Below the pieces are notes generated by a model, which was not told where the DNA came from, searched no databases, and saw only the letters and a program-made list of their open reading frames with translations. Of a stretch of DNA of 64,000 bases, positions 1 through 11,510 are shown piece after piece. The first letter of the stretch is position 1, and every line of letters starts with the position of its first letter. Made by a program: the position numbers and the translations under genes. The DNA comes from Polyporus tsugae (lineage: Eukaryota > Basidiomycota > Agaricomycetes > Polyporales > Polyporaceae). Location of the stretch: contig JAHRBS010000007.1 of NCBI GenBank assembly GCA_024305745.1, forward strand, positions 3,162,001-3,226,000, given 5' to 3'.

Positions 1-3000
1 ACTCTCGAGAAGACCCCTTACCTTGATCCTGGCCTGGAAGAGAAACGGGAAGAGAAGCTCAGAAAGCTCAATCTTGGCCTACACGTAGACAAGCTCCAGT
101 TCGGGGTATTCTATCGCCGTCCGCAGGATCCGATGACCGCTTCACGCGTCTTTTCAAACGAGTTTGAGTGGAGCCATCGCGACAAGGGAGCAGGATTGAT
201 GTGGTTTGAATACGATCACAAGCTCATCCGCATTCAGGTCTGTCATATTAGCCCTCATATTTCCGTGACATGCGTCCTGATAATGTGCAGCTGGGGGACA
301 AAATGACAGAAGAGATCGGATCCAACATCGCTATCACGTTCTCCAACATTCGTAGAGTGGCGATCGGTATGGATTTTGGAAACCCGTGTGAGTGCTGCAC
401 TTCCCGGTACTTCCCCTGCACTGACACTTACAGTGTTTCCTAGTTATCGTGTTTGAGCTCCTGACGCCGCCGATGCTCGAGCGTGAGCGCTTCAATCGCA
501 CAAGGACTGGGGAGAATTGGCGAGACGAAAGAAAGTTCCGACAAAGGCTTAGCAGCCTCAACGACGCGCATGCAGTCTCGGCTCCGTACGCGCACCACAT
601 CCGACTCGTCCTCCATACTGAGGCAGACATTCGCCAGTTCGCGGACCTCTGCGTCGTGGCCGATCTCAGGCGACCTTTCTGGGCAAATGTCGAGGCATTC
701 AACAACGGTTTCTTTTCCCCGAAACAACTCCACCTCTATCACAACTGGCTAGCCCAGTTCTCTTGGCCCGTCGCCTTCCAGCTAGAAGCCCTCCTCCACA
801 ATGGGCTCTTGCACACAGATGATCTTCTGAAACACTTCCGAGGACACATTGAGAAGCTTTCGCGAGAGCATCCCAAGGACGCTGGCGACATCCTTCGTGA
901 CTTCTCCGAAGCACTTCGTACCAAGGCTCCGCCGGATACACTCATGAATTGTTTCCGTCGTGTCGTCCCTGGAACAGGTGGCCAAAAGTGGAAGCCTGTG
1001 CGGGGAGACGACGAGATGACAGAGCGAGCGCGGGATGCAGGGAAGTTCAAGTGCTATCATGTCACATTCACGCCCACTCGCCTCCTCCTTGAAGGACCCT
1101 ACGTCAGCCAAAGCAATCGCGTCATCCGACAATTTTCAGGATACGAAGACCACTTCCTTCGCGTCGACTTCCGCGATGAGGATCGCTTACAGTACAGATG
1201 GGCGAGAGAGGTAAGCTCTTTGATGTTCTCCAAGGCTTATGTCACTGAGGAACCTCGAAGGTGGATGGAACGACGCTCCTGGAAGAGCGCGTGGGCGGCA
1301 CTCTGAAGCACGGCTTCGACCTCGGAGGGCGCCACTTCGAGTTCCTCGCATACTCGCAATCCGCCTTGCGTGAACACGCTGTCTGGTTCATGAACCCCTT
1401 TCAACATCCAACACGGGGTTACGTGGACGGGCAAAGCATCCGCGATAGCCTTGGCGACTTCCGCAAGGTTATCTGCGCGCCGTCCAAGTATGCTGCGCGA
1501 CTCGCCCAGGCGTTTACAGCGACAGATCCATCTGTGTCCATATCGCACGACCAGTGTGAGGAGATACCGGACATGGGCACGGAACCATATCTGTTCACTG
1601 ACGGTGTCGGAACGATATCGCCGCAGCTGGGTGATATGATCTGGGAAGCGTTGTGTACAGCAAAGGAGGACCTTCGACGACACGAGTGTAAGCCCTCAGC
1701 GGTGAGTGGAGTTAGTTTGTGATGGACAACCGAATGCTTACCTTGCCCCAGTACCAAATCCGTTACCTAGGTAAGCTTCTTGTAATCCGGCCTAACTGCT
1801 CAAACTAAGCAACGGCTAGGGTACAAGGGCATGGTGGGCATCGATGAACGGCTCGAAGGAATCAAGATGTGCCTTAGGCCATCCATGAACAAGTTCCAAG
1901 CCCTCGACAAAGCTGTAGCTCCGATTGAGATCGCTCATTGGTTCGATAAGCCAGGGACGTCGTACTTGAACAAGTATGTTCTTTTTGTGCATATTTCGAA
2001 CGTCCGCGGTGACGCAAGTGCCGTAGATCGTTGGTCATGATCCTGGAAGACCGCGGGGTCGACAAGGACGTCTTCGTCAAACTGCAGGAAGCTGCGGTAA
2101 AGGAAGTAGTTACTGCGTCTGACTCTATCGACGGCACCGTCAAGCTGCTGAGGTCCCACAACGTCGGATTAAGTTTTAGCCTTCCATTCATCTTCAACGG
2201 TCTCAAAGCCATCGGGATGGGTATGGAGCAGGAAGAGGGTGTCACGGCCGGAACCCTGAACCAGACCTTCCTATACAGTCTGATCGGATACGCTCAAGCT
2301 CACATCCTGCGCGACATGAAGCACAATGCTAGGGTACCTATACCCGATAGCTACCTGCTTGTCGGGCTGGCTGATGAAGGATCGGCGTATGAGGAGGAGG
2401 GAGTTGAGAACGTATTCAAGCTGAAGGAGAACCAGATTTTCGGTATGTGGATCCATGACTTGCCGAGTACCTAACTGCCTGACATCGCGGAAATGTAGCT
2501 TGCGTTCAGAGTGAGGAAGATGAGGAGCCCGTTTACCTTCAGGGTGCGTATGGGTTCCAATTACAGTCGTGCAATGGGTGAAAAGCGAACGACGATGCAT
2601 TAGGTGTGGTTGTCATTTCCCGGAGCCCTGTCGTCCACCCAGGGGATGGTGAGTGCGATGAATCAAAGCACTGAAGGCACGCCTCTGACCTTATCGTAGT
2701 TCAACGCGTCTACGCTGTTGGCAAGCCTCCGGACGACATGGTTTGCTCTTTCCGAAATCTCAAGAATGTCGTTGTCCTGCCCTCCGTCGGTGCGTCTCCT
2801 CGTTAAAGACAACCTTCCGATCCTCTTAAAACATACCCTTGGCAGGGGAACGTTCGCTCGCCTCAATGCTAGGTGGTGGTGACCTTGATGGGTATGGCTT
2901 TCAAGTCTTCGTCAGTAACGTCTGGGACCCACAGTTTCGGTTCGCCTAGTGACCTCTATTCCATCATCAAGTACCCTCCTCTGTTGCCCACTGAGCATGC

Positions 3001-4110
3001 CGAGCCTGCATCCTATGAACCTGTGGGCACTCGTGAGCTCCCTGATGGCCAGGAAAGCACTGTGGACAACATCTGTGACTTCATTGTCGAGTACATCAAC
3101 TCTGACGTCCTGGTAAGACACCTCGTTGCTGCCCATCGATCTGCACTGACCGGATTGCCAGGGACTTCTTTCTGACCGTCATCTCATCATCGCCGGTGAG
3201 TCCATCGTCGTGTTACTGTACATGATGCATAGCTGACCATGTACGGATGTTCAGACCAATCAAGGGAGGGCACTAATGACCCGTCCTGCATATATTTGGC
3301 ACAGTTATGTAGCCAAGCAGTCGACTATCCCAAGAATGGCATTCCAGTGGATATCCACGACTCTCCTCGCTTCTTGATTCGCGCCAAGCCAGACTGGAAA
3401 ATGGTAACCGATCTCATGTACTGGCTATCGAACAACTGCCGAAGCTGATGCCCTCTTTGTTGTAGGCTGAAGACAACGACCCTCGCGACACGGACTACTA
3501 CCTATCTCCTCGCGCCCTGGGAGAGCTGTTCCGACATATCGCTATCACCAAACCGAAGGCTCCTGCGGAGTCCTTCCCCAGCCCAAATGGTCCACAGATT
3601 ACATCAAAGCTGCCGAAGAGGGCGCAGCCCCTCGCGGACGTCATCTCGTTGGCATTGAAGCCGCTCATCGAGAAACAGCTGCACTACTCCGACAACTCCG
3701 ACAGGAATGTCGCCGACATGAGCACGCTTTTCCTCCGCTACGAACAGGAGCTGCGGTACATCTGTGTCACGCACGCTCTTTCAGATGCTCCGGACATTCG
3801 CCTGCAGGAGGAAGAAGTTGCGATTGGGACGATCCTCGCCAACTGCTCGCAACATCGGTGGAGGACCGACCGTATGCATCGTATGCGCATGCACGCCGGC
3901 GAGCTCACGCGTGAGATCAAGTACAGGCTCTATCGGCCCTCCGATTTCCTGAACCCGGACCAAGGAGAGCTGCTTTACGGCCTGTCGCAGGCGTGGCTCG
4001 CATGGGACTTCGGGACGAGGAACAGTTCTGTGTTTGGCGCTCGTAGTTTCAGCTTGATTGCGCTCGGTGTTGTGTTGGATACCCTCTCGAAACTCGGCGG
4101 CCTCTATTGA
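1..4110 (+). CDS. Cellular RNA-dependent RNA polymerase (QDE-1/RDR family), 5' end missing
   Basis: The protein copies single-stranded RNA into double-stranded RNA for RNA interference (quelling and related silencing). The frame is already open at base 1, so the N-terminus lies outside the window. After splicing, the family landmarks appear in order: a DGVGTISP block near 1600, GIDERLEG and CLRPSMNKF near 1840-1890, MILEDRGV near 2040, and the catalytic loop GGGDLDGD near 2870-2955. The catalytic loop is complete only after removing an intron at 2892-2949. The helical C-terminal part runs through LEWD-like DPRDTDYYLSPRALG (3480 onward) to TLSKLGGLY and a stop at 4108-4110. At least ten introns are visible, for example 244-295, 1210-1260 and about 1972-2029. 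The next gene starts 160 bp downstream on the same strand. This is the eukaryotic RdRP family, not a viral polymerase. The family call is secure; which paralogue it is cannot be told. Confidence 0.93.
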
Positions 4111-4270
4111 CAGCTTCTATAACGTTCGCGTTACGTGTATCATCGTCGCAAGATGATGAGGGCTCCTATCATACAGTATGTAAGGCGAGTCGGATGTACC
4201 CAATGTAACCTTACGTTATGGTCACCAAATCGCCGCACGGGAGGCTCTGTTCTCCTGGCCCCTCACCACG

Positions 4271-5699
4271 ATGTCGGCTCACGCTAAACGCTCCCGACGT
4301 GGACCATCGTGGAATACTCTTGGGCTCTGGGGATTAGGACTGCTGGGCCTGTCTATCTTTTCGGTCTGTTGCAATGCCGCCAAGCTGGGCCCTCGTGACT
4401 TCACTCCCCTATCCTCGAAGGCAATGGCTTCTCTGGTCGCATCTCCCGACCCCGTACGCAATGTCGACCCTTCTAACCCGAAGTCACATCTGTCGCACAT
4501 ACTCGTACCCCGATCACCGGACACAGACAACAGCACCATGGTTCGGAAGTACATTGTCGACACGATGAAGAAGCTCAACTGGCACATTGAGGAGGACTCC
4601 TTCAACGACACGACGCCATATGGGGTGAAGCGTTTCACAAACATCATTGCTACGAAGGACACAAAGGCTCCACGACGTGTCATCCTGGCCGCGCACTTCG
4701 ACAGCAAATTCTTTGCGACATATCCGCAGAACCAGGCGAGTATCTCTGCTGATTCCCGCTATAGGGTCCGTGCTGACGTGTCTGGCAGTAGTTCCTTGGG
4801 GCCACGGACTCGGCTGCGCCATGTGCATTCATGTTGGACCTTGCGGAAGCGCTAGACCCCCTGCTGAACGAGCGAATGGCACGGCTGGAAGACGGAGAAG
4901 AGGATGACGAGGACGTGTCCGAGACTACGCTACAACTCGTGTTCTTCGACGGGGAGGAGGCGTTCAAGGACTGGACTGCCAAGGACTCAATATATGGCGC
5001 GAGGTACGTCTGCAGGATGCTCCTATTTGTGCGTATACCGACAGACGCAGGCACCTGGCGCACAAGTGGTCTACGACATACATCCCTCCCCATTTGAAAC
5101 GAAGGCTACTCCCCGCATCCACCACAGAGATCGGCACAATAGAACACCTCATTCTGCTCGACTTGCTTGGCGCACCCAACCCGCAGATCCATTCTTCGTT
5201 CGTCGACACCGCGTGGCTTCACGACGCGATAGCGTCTGCTGAGAAGCGACTCGCGGACAGTGGCGCGTTCGCGTATGGGAAGGACGGCCTCAAGGCGGGA
5301 GACGAGCTCATACCGTTCTTCGTCCCCCGTAGTGGACCTCAGTTCAACTTTGGAGGGATCGAGGACGACCATATACCGTTCCTGAGATTGGGTGTCGCTG
5401 TGCTACATGTCATCGCGAACCCATTCCCACACGTCTGGCATACTCTGAAGGTCTGTATCTGTGGGTCTCGGAAGCAGATTCATCGCTGACGGCGTTGTTG
5501 TCCAGGACGACGCATCTGCTCTGGACATCGCAACGATGCGGCGATGGAACCTCATCCTCCGTGTCTTTATGGCGGAATACCTGAACCTTCGACCCCCAGA
5601 GTCGTCTCGCGATGAGAACTCCAGATCACCACGTTCGACTGACGAGTTGGTAAGCAGAGGCTGTTAGCAGGCGGATCCAAACTAACGTCATTTCAGTAG
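4271..5699 (+). CDS. Glutaminyl-peptide cyclotransferase-like zinc enzyme (M28 family)
   Basis: The protein resembles enzymes that cyclise N-terminal glutamine to pyroglutamate on secreted proteins. Residues about 17-38 form a hydrophobic signal sequence or membrane anchor, so it should act in the secretory pathway. The zinc and active-site landmarks of QPCT are present: AAHFDSKF, GATDSAAPCAFMLDLAEAL, VFFDGEEAFKDW, LLDLLGAPNP, IEDDHIPFLRLGV and NPFPHVWHTL. The block NQ/FLGATDSAAP is continuous only if an intron at 4736-4791 with a GC donor (gcgagt) is removed. An acidic insert (EDGEEDDEDVSE) sits before the FFDGEE motif. The last intron separates the final sense codon from the stop, which is the TAG at 5697-5699. 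The start is the first in-frame ATG ahead of the signal sequence. Convergent with the next gene, 247 bp away. Confidence 0.93.
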
Positions 5700-5946
5700 C
5701 TTACTTCCGGATAGATCCCCTCGACGCCAGTACGGAAGTGAGATACATATATACTCGTGTTATCGTTTAGGACGAGGTGTATTTTTACGTTATTACAGTA
5801 CTGCTGTCGGTATACCACGGCGCTTCAAGAAGGAACAAGCATTGCTATCATTCGACGTTGGATTCCATTGGGAGCACATAATCCCTAACTCGAGCGGGGA
5901 AGGACAAAGATTGGACATTAAGGAACGGGCTAACTTGACGTAGAGA

Positions 5947-7037
5947 TCACGAAAGGAGCAAAATCTTGTAGTGCTTAATGAGAGCCGTAGCGTCCGCCGC
6001 GATCTGAATACCATGCCATATTCTTGTCAGAGCAAAAGACTGCGTATAGACAGTCTTAACCTAACCTTCTGATTCTCCATATTTTCGGCCATCCGAGAAT
6101 TGGCCAATCCACAGAGCCTCTTTCGTGATTTCTCCCGTGCAGCCGCTTGTGCCTCCACTAAGGAAATCATGAGAATCGGAGACTGGCGGAGAGGAAGAGA
6201 AACACGAAACCGCTTACGCATCGCACTCGCTTCGTTGATCTGTGCCGCACGGCGGTGGGACAAGTCTTCGATGAGCCAAGTGAGATGTCCCAGATGGCTC
6301 TGGACGCATTCCTATGTGGTTGCTTCAAGGTGCATCGACGGAAGTACTATGTGATTAGAGTGTACGTACATCTTGACTTCCCAACAAGATTTTCAGCTCG
6401 TTTAACGCTCCTTCCTGAGAGACTTCTCTCGCTTTGAGTTCGGAAACCAGAGCACGAGCTTTGTCGCTAACGGGTCGTTGGCATGACTATATGCGCACTA
6501 TTGATGGGAAAGGTACTTACAGAGACTCCATTCCCTCCCGGACAGTGTCCTCGGCCTTCTTGCGCGCCGCAGCGAACAGTGCCTCTTTCTCCTTTTGAAA
6601 AGCAATAGACCGTGCTGAGGATTTGGACGCCTTTCTTTCTATGTGGAAACGTGTTAGTATGGGGACATCAACGAATTCGAGTATTTAACAACTTACTCTG
6701 AAATTCCTGCAACACCGCTAGCATTTCCATCATGCTATATGCCCGCCACATACACTGAGCCCCAGTGCAAGTCACTCTGGCAGTGTTGCATACCTGTCCG
6801 CGTCGTCGTCGTCTTCTCCGGCAACATCTTCGTCATCTACCTCCATACCATAGTCTTGCTTTTGAGTTGCAGCTACGGCTTGGCGAACTGCAGAGGAAGA
6901 ACGCGTCAAATGCGAGCGCATATGGGCAGGTATGGCAGCCGGGGGTTGGCTGGGTCCTATACTGACAGGTCAAAGGCGAGCGACAACCAGGACCCACGGG
7001 GAGACATACGAGATAGATTAGCACCCTTCTTCGCCAT
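5947..7037 (-). CDS. Coiled-coil protein of unknown function
   Basis: I do not recognise this gene. Seven or eight short exons join in one frame from an ATG at 7035-7037 (MAKKGANLS) to a TGA at 5947-5949, giving roughly 260 residues. The spliced product has a Ser/Arg-rich start (SHLTRSSSAVRQAV), an acidic stretch (MEVDDEDVAGEDDDAD), and then an almost continuous charged helical region: KRKASKSSARSIAFQKEKEA, ARALVSELKAREVSQEGALN, LTWLIEDLSHRRAAQINEAS, EAQAAAREKSRKRL, ending IAADATALIKHYKILLLS. The pattern suggests a coiled coil, perhaps a structural or scaffold subunit; that is inference. Splice sites such as gtaagt/cacatag and gtacgt/atag support a real gene. The first intron near 6960-7010 is uncertain. 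It is followed on the same strand by the Trs23 gene upstream, 222 bp away, with no implied functional link. Confidence 0.65.
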
Positions 7038-7259
7038 GCTACAATAGGAGGCCGTTACTCGTTTCGAGGTTAGCCGTAGTGAAGCAGAAAGGATGAAGAA
7101 AACCTGGACTTCCGGCGACGTTGGATGTCATACCCTAGAGAAGCTCACTTGCCTAATCGGGGACCAGCTTGTTCAATCGCACGAACGACGTATCCGGCCG
7201 AGGGAATCAAATAAATACGACAATTCGAGCTAAAGTGTAGTGCGCTGAGACATCCAGCG

Positions 7260-7815
7260 TCAGCCCAGTAACGCAGCTATACGAGTATCGAAGCCTTCGG
7301 TTCGGATAGGCATCTCGGGCGTATGGAAAGGGTTCTTCATGACCGCATCTGCGTAGATCTCGTACACCTTCTGCAGCACGGTATCCGCCGTAGGTTCAAC
7401 AAGAGAGGTAAGTAGGACAAACTTCGTTCCTGCCATCTTCCGGTCAGAATCAGCCACACCGATCCGTGTCTGTACGCGCACCTGTGGCGGTCAGCAGGAT
7501 GTTCATCTTGAATGTCTCCCCAGAAATTACATGTGCACCCGAGCTGGAGCCCGTCGGAGACAGACGGCTCGTAATTGCGTGGATGCCATGCAAGGTTCCC
7601 GCGAGGACGAGATACTCGTTCGATGTCAGATGGGAAAGTCCCTCTGCTGAAGATCGTCAAGTCCGCTCAGCATGGGTCAAACAGCAGGCATACCGCCGAA
7701 GGTACGCTGATAAACCAAGCCGCCCGCCTTGTTTATGACCTGTGTGCATTTAAATTTGGGATACGCGATTGCAGCTGGATTCGAAACGACATACCCAGAG
7801 ACCGAAGATGGCCAT
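7260..7815 (-). CDS. TRS23: TRAPP complex subunit Trs23/TRAPPC4 (synbindin)
   Basis: A core longin-fold subunit of the TRAPP tethering complex, which activates Rab1/Ypt1 in ER-to-Golgi and Golgi traffic. Four exons join to about 137 residues: MAIFGLW, VINKAGGLVYQRTFGAEG, then SHLTSNEYLVLAGTLHGIHA through GETFKMNILLTATGTKFVLL, and finally KVYEIYADAVMKNPFHTPEM ending PIRTEGFDTRIAALLG. The TSNEYL, TGTKF and YEIYxDxxxKNPF...MPIR blocks are diagnostic of the synbindin family. The length fits short fungal forms; the PDZ-like insertion of animal synbindin is absent. The start ATG (7813-7815) is set by the first exon MAIFGLW, whose splice to VINKAGG restores the family N-terminus. It lies head to head with HOP1, start codons 164 bp apart. 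Confidence 0.9.
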
Positions 7816-7979
7816 AGCCGTGACGGTAGGGGTTGAGTGCGGTTAACGCCGGTGGCTCACGCGACCATGTGAGCAGCAGCTCAGAACGCGTCGTGTTTCA
7901 AACTCCGCTGAAGGCCATTCTCTTCCTAAGTTCCTTCCGTACCTCCATCTCTCCTCGTGAGACTCACGACCCCCCAACC

Positions 7980-10900
7980 ATGCAAGCACAAGCTACAAAG
8001 CAAGATCAGCACCAGGTATGCATCCTTTTACCTAACCCCATGTTTGGGTGAGTCTGATCTCTTGTCAGGCGACCATAACCTCGCAACAGAGTCTCCAATC
8101 CGTCCAGACGCTCTTGCGGGCGGGATTGGGTTGCATTACATACTTGAGGTGAAGCCGGCTCTCTTTTCCAACACCGTCCTGGGCTGAATGCGTCGCAGAA
8201 ATCTCCTCCCTTCTGACAACTTCTCAGAAAGTAAGTGTGTCAGATACAGACTATATGCGCCTAGTTTACATGACATTGCGCATAAACCAGGCTATCTGAC
8301 GTCTGGGATGGACGCCCTATCTTCGCAACCCTCCACGTCGGACAGCTTGGACACTTCTTTCCAACGAAAGAATGTCAGTGGTTTCAAGATCATGACAATT
8401 ACCCGAGGATTCACGGAGGAGGCAGATAAACTCCTCAGCTATATGGTGAGTTTCAGTAGTCCCCGCCAGACGGTCATCGTACTCACGTCGTCCAGGAAAA
8501 CGGAATTTTCGACGCTCTGCAGAAGAATTACCTGCGCAGCTTCATTTTTGCTATATACTTGGTAAACCACTACCTCCATTTATGCCTTCGCCCGCCTGAA
8601 CGCATAATCTCAGGACGACCAAGACCCGAACAAGTGCGTGTCAAGGTAGGTCGCTGATAACGAATTATGAACTGAGAGCATCGAGCACAGCATCGTCGAA
8701 ACATACACGTTCAACTTCAGCGTAAGACATTTCTTAGGACGTCGGATAGATCTCTGTCATTTGACTCCTCCTCTACAGTATTGCGAGGTCCCAGGAAGCA
8801 AGGAAACCGTGCCTGTGATGACCCTTGGTGAAGAAATGGATAAGCTCTCTTTATCTTCGTCCAGGCCGGTTTGGGACCCTGTCGCCGAGGCAACGAAGAA
8901 GGGTAAAGTTCCGACGTTGGGGGAAGTGAAACGAAGTCTCAAGGTTTGTGAGAAAGCTTCATCCCCTATTCCTATCTCTCATGATCCGTAGGCCCTGATC
9001 AAGAACCTTATACAAGCCACCACGCAAATGGATGCGCTTCCGAGTAAGCAGTTGTGCCTACGTTCCACCCGCTGATTGATCTTTTTTTCGTTTTCCCCAG
9101 AACGGCGTTTCGCAACCTTCAAACTGTTTTACTACGAGAACACCCCTGACGGTTACGAACCTCCGCATTTCCGTGCCGGAGATGCGAACAAGGACAAATG
9201 GTTTATGGCCACACACAACAAGGACGAAGTGCCGGAGCGCTGTAGCGTTGGTTTCGTTCATACAGGTTACCACGGCATTGACGTCAATATTACGTCCGTA
9301 TCCGCGTACCTCCCTTCCGGCGAGGACAACAATGCACCCTTCTCCGGAACGACGGACAGGAATGCGTTCACAGCGCCTTCCTTGACACCTGTTGAAGAAG
9401 CCGCGATGCGCGCCCAGCAGATAGAGGTACAGCGCCAAGACGCGGCTGGACGCCTCGTGGTCTGGGATGGTGATGACAATATGGGAAATGTGGGGACCGA
9501 CTGCCATGGTACAGGTCTCGTCGAAACCGGTGAGTGGAGGCGTGTCACTAATGCGGAAGTTGAAGCGTTAACCTCTTCGTAGCCGATTATTTGGCCCCTG
9601 TCGGTGTTAGGAATGAAAACGGTTCCGTGGCACCATTCTCCCTGGAAGAGAGTACCATGAAAGAAGCGCAATACTGTGGAAGACCTGAGAGCATCCCGAT
9701 GTGCATCGGTCAGCTGGTGGGTTGTATGAGTGACTTTCAACAAGTATCACCCTGACGATAGTTCAGGCCGTGGCTAAACCTCACATGGGACAAGAAGTCT
9801 CGCCGACTCAGGAGATCGAGAAGTCTCAAGTAGGACAATCCACAGTCACGGCTCTCCCCTCTTCTCAAAGGTCGCCTACGCCTACGCCGCAACGTAGGGA
9901 CTCGTCTTACCATCATGATCGCGAGAACGGATCTTCCCTCCCTCCCTCCGACATTCTTCCATCTACATCGTCATCTATGAGAGAGCCGGAGACCATTGAT
10001 ACACAATACCTGAAAGACATCATTATGGCCAATGCCTCGGCTCCCGAAGACGATAGTATGATGCTCAGTAAGTATCCGTTGTGGCTTCATGTTCAGTCCT
10101 TCACGTTGAGATCTCGAGGAAGACATGGAAACGCAACAGGGTCCCGGATTTTCCGGCGGAGATGAGCCTATCCAGCGATTCGTTGGAGCGCACGAGCTAG
10201 TTGCCGATACGCCCATGGATCAGGATGGAGCACATGACGAGACACCCGATTGTGAATGTGGCGTACAGGTTTGCAACAACTCCAGAGCGCATATACGCGC
10301 CATCCTCGCTCACGTCCATCTCAGGCCACAGATTGTGATTTGTGTTGCTGTGATGGTGGTTGCGAGCGGTGGTTCCATTTATGGTAAACTTTCTTACGCT
10401 ACGCCCCAGCTCTGCAGCTAATGTCATTTCCAGGTGCATGGGCTATCATTCGGCCCAGGATAATCGCATCCCGGATAAACTCATCTGCTTCGATTGTCGC
10501 GTCCGGGCGGACCGCAACTGGGACCTCATCGTGGTGCATGATCTATACCCCCAGATGATCGCGAGGTTCAAGGACCTAGCTATCCAAAGGTGAGCGCACA
10601 TCTCCCGCGAGATCCTTGTGCTGACAATTTTCAGGCGTGGGATAAAACTCTTCGAAACCCACGCACCGGACGGGTTGTCGGCATTCACGAAGATGATTGG
10701 TTAGTTCTCGCAATCCCTCCTTTCGGGATCATCTGACCAAGCTCCCTCGTGCAGGGTGCGATTCAACCGTCGCTGGCCAGGTGTTCAAACGACTGGAGGC
10801 TGAAGGTCGGGCACACAGTCGTTCCCCGAGAGTGTATTAACATTCGTGGTGTCATTAGGGTTCATCGCTCAAGAGAGTCGAGAATTGGACGAGTCGGGGT

Positions 10901-11510
10901 TGATGGAGACCAACACCGTGACGTCTCGGCGTAGAGGTCGAGGCGGCAAGGCGAATCCGAAGCCCAGGACCGGGTTGCGTCGCAAGAATTTGCAGAAGCC
11001 GGTCTACGTCTTCGTCCAGAACATCAAAAACCAGGATATCTACGAAGACTACTTTAACCCTGATCCGGAAGTCGAGAAGAGATTGCTCGGGTTATCTGAT
11101 CTGGTTTGGTGTCATGCGCTCTTCATATTTATGGCTCACTGAATTCGCGCCCAGAAACCGGAGCGCAAGAGCCGCAGGAGGAGGAATGACGCAGGCAAAC
11201 ATACCATCCAAGCGTAGTGACGTCTCATTGGTCCTCGTGCACGGCTAATAGCGTTGGTTTTGACAGAAACAAACCAAGTGTTCTCCCGCAGGAGAGTGCT
11301 CGTCAGGACCTCGACCAGGGATTGGGACGCGCAGGAGTCATCCCGGCCGCCTTGGAATCTCAAACACAGGAGGAAACGCAACTTTTGCCCGCGGAAGCCC
11401 GACACTGTGAATCGAAGAGGAAGATGAGCGGTGGCACTTGCGAGGAGTCTGCGAAGAAGACGAAGAAGATCAAAATTTCTCTTGGGCCCCCTGTCGACCT
11501 CGGCGACTGA
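7980..11510 (+). CDS. HOP1: Meiotic chromosome axis protein Hop1 (HORMA, PHD finger, winged helix)
   Basis: HORMA-domain protein of the meiotic chromosome axis, promoting double-strand breaks and inter-homologue repair. Many small exons encode an N-terminal HORMA domain (SLQSVQTLLRAGLGCITYLR, GFKIMTITRGFTEEADKLLS, DALQKNYLRSFIFAIYL, HSIVETYTFNFSYCEV, RRFATFKLFYYENTPDGYEP), a disordered Ser/Pro linker (9770-10120), and a PHD finger. The finger is assembled from three exons around 10240-10520, with CECG, CDLC, RWFHLWCMGYHS and CFDCR supplying a full Cys4-His-Cys3 set. A winged-helix-like region follows (LSAFTKMIGC, GQVFKRLEAEGF, then a basic loop TSRRRGRGGKANPKPRTGLR). The tail is basic and low in complexity, ending KISLGPPVDLGD. 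PHD plus winged helix matches the chromatin-binding region known in many Hop1 proteins. I chose MQAQATKQ at 7980 because it leads straight into the HORMA start; an in-frame ATG at 7833 is less likely. Confidence 0.93.

Noticed and set aside
1..4110. RdRP considered as an integrated RNA virus polymerase
   Set aside because: The DLDGD loop, the GIDERLEG and DGVGTISP blocks and the many introns belong to cellular RNAi polymerases, not to viral RdRPs.
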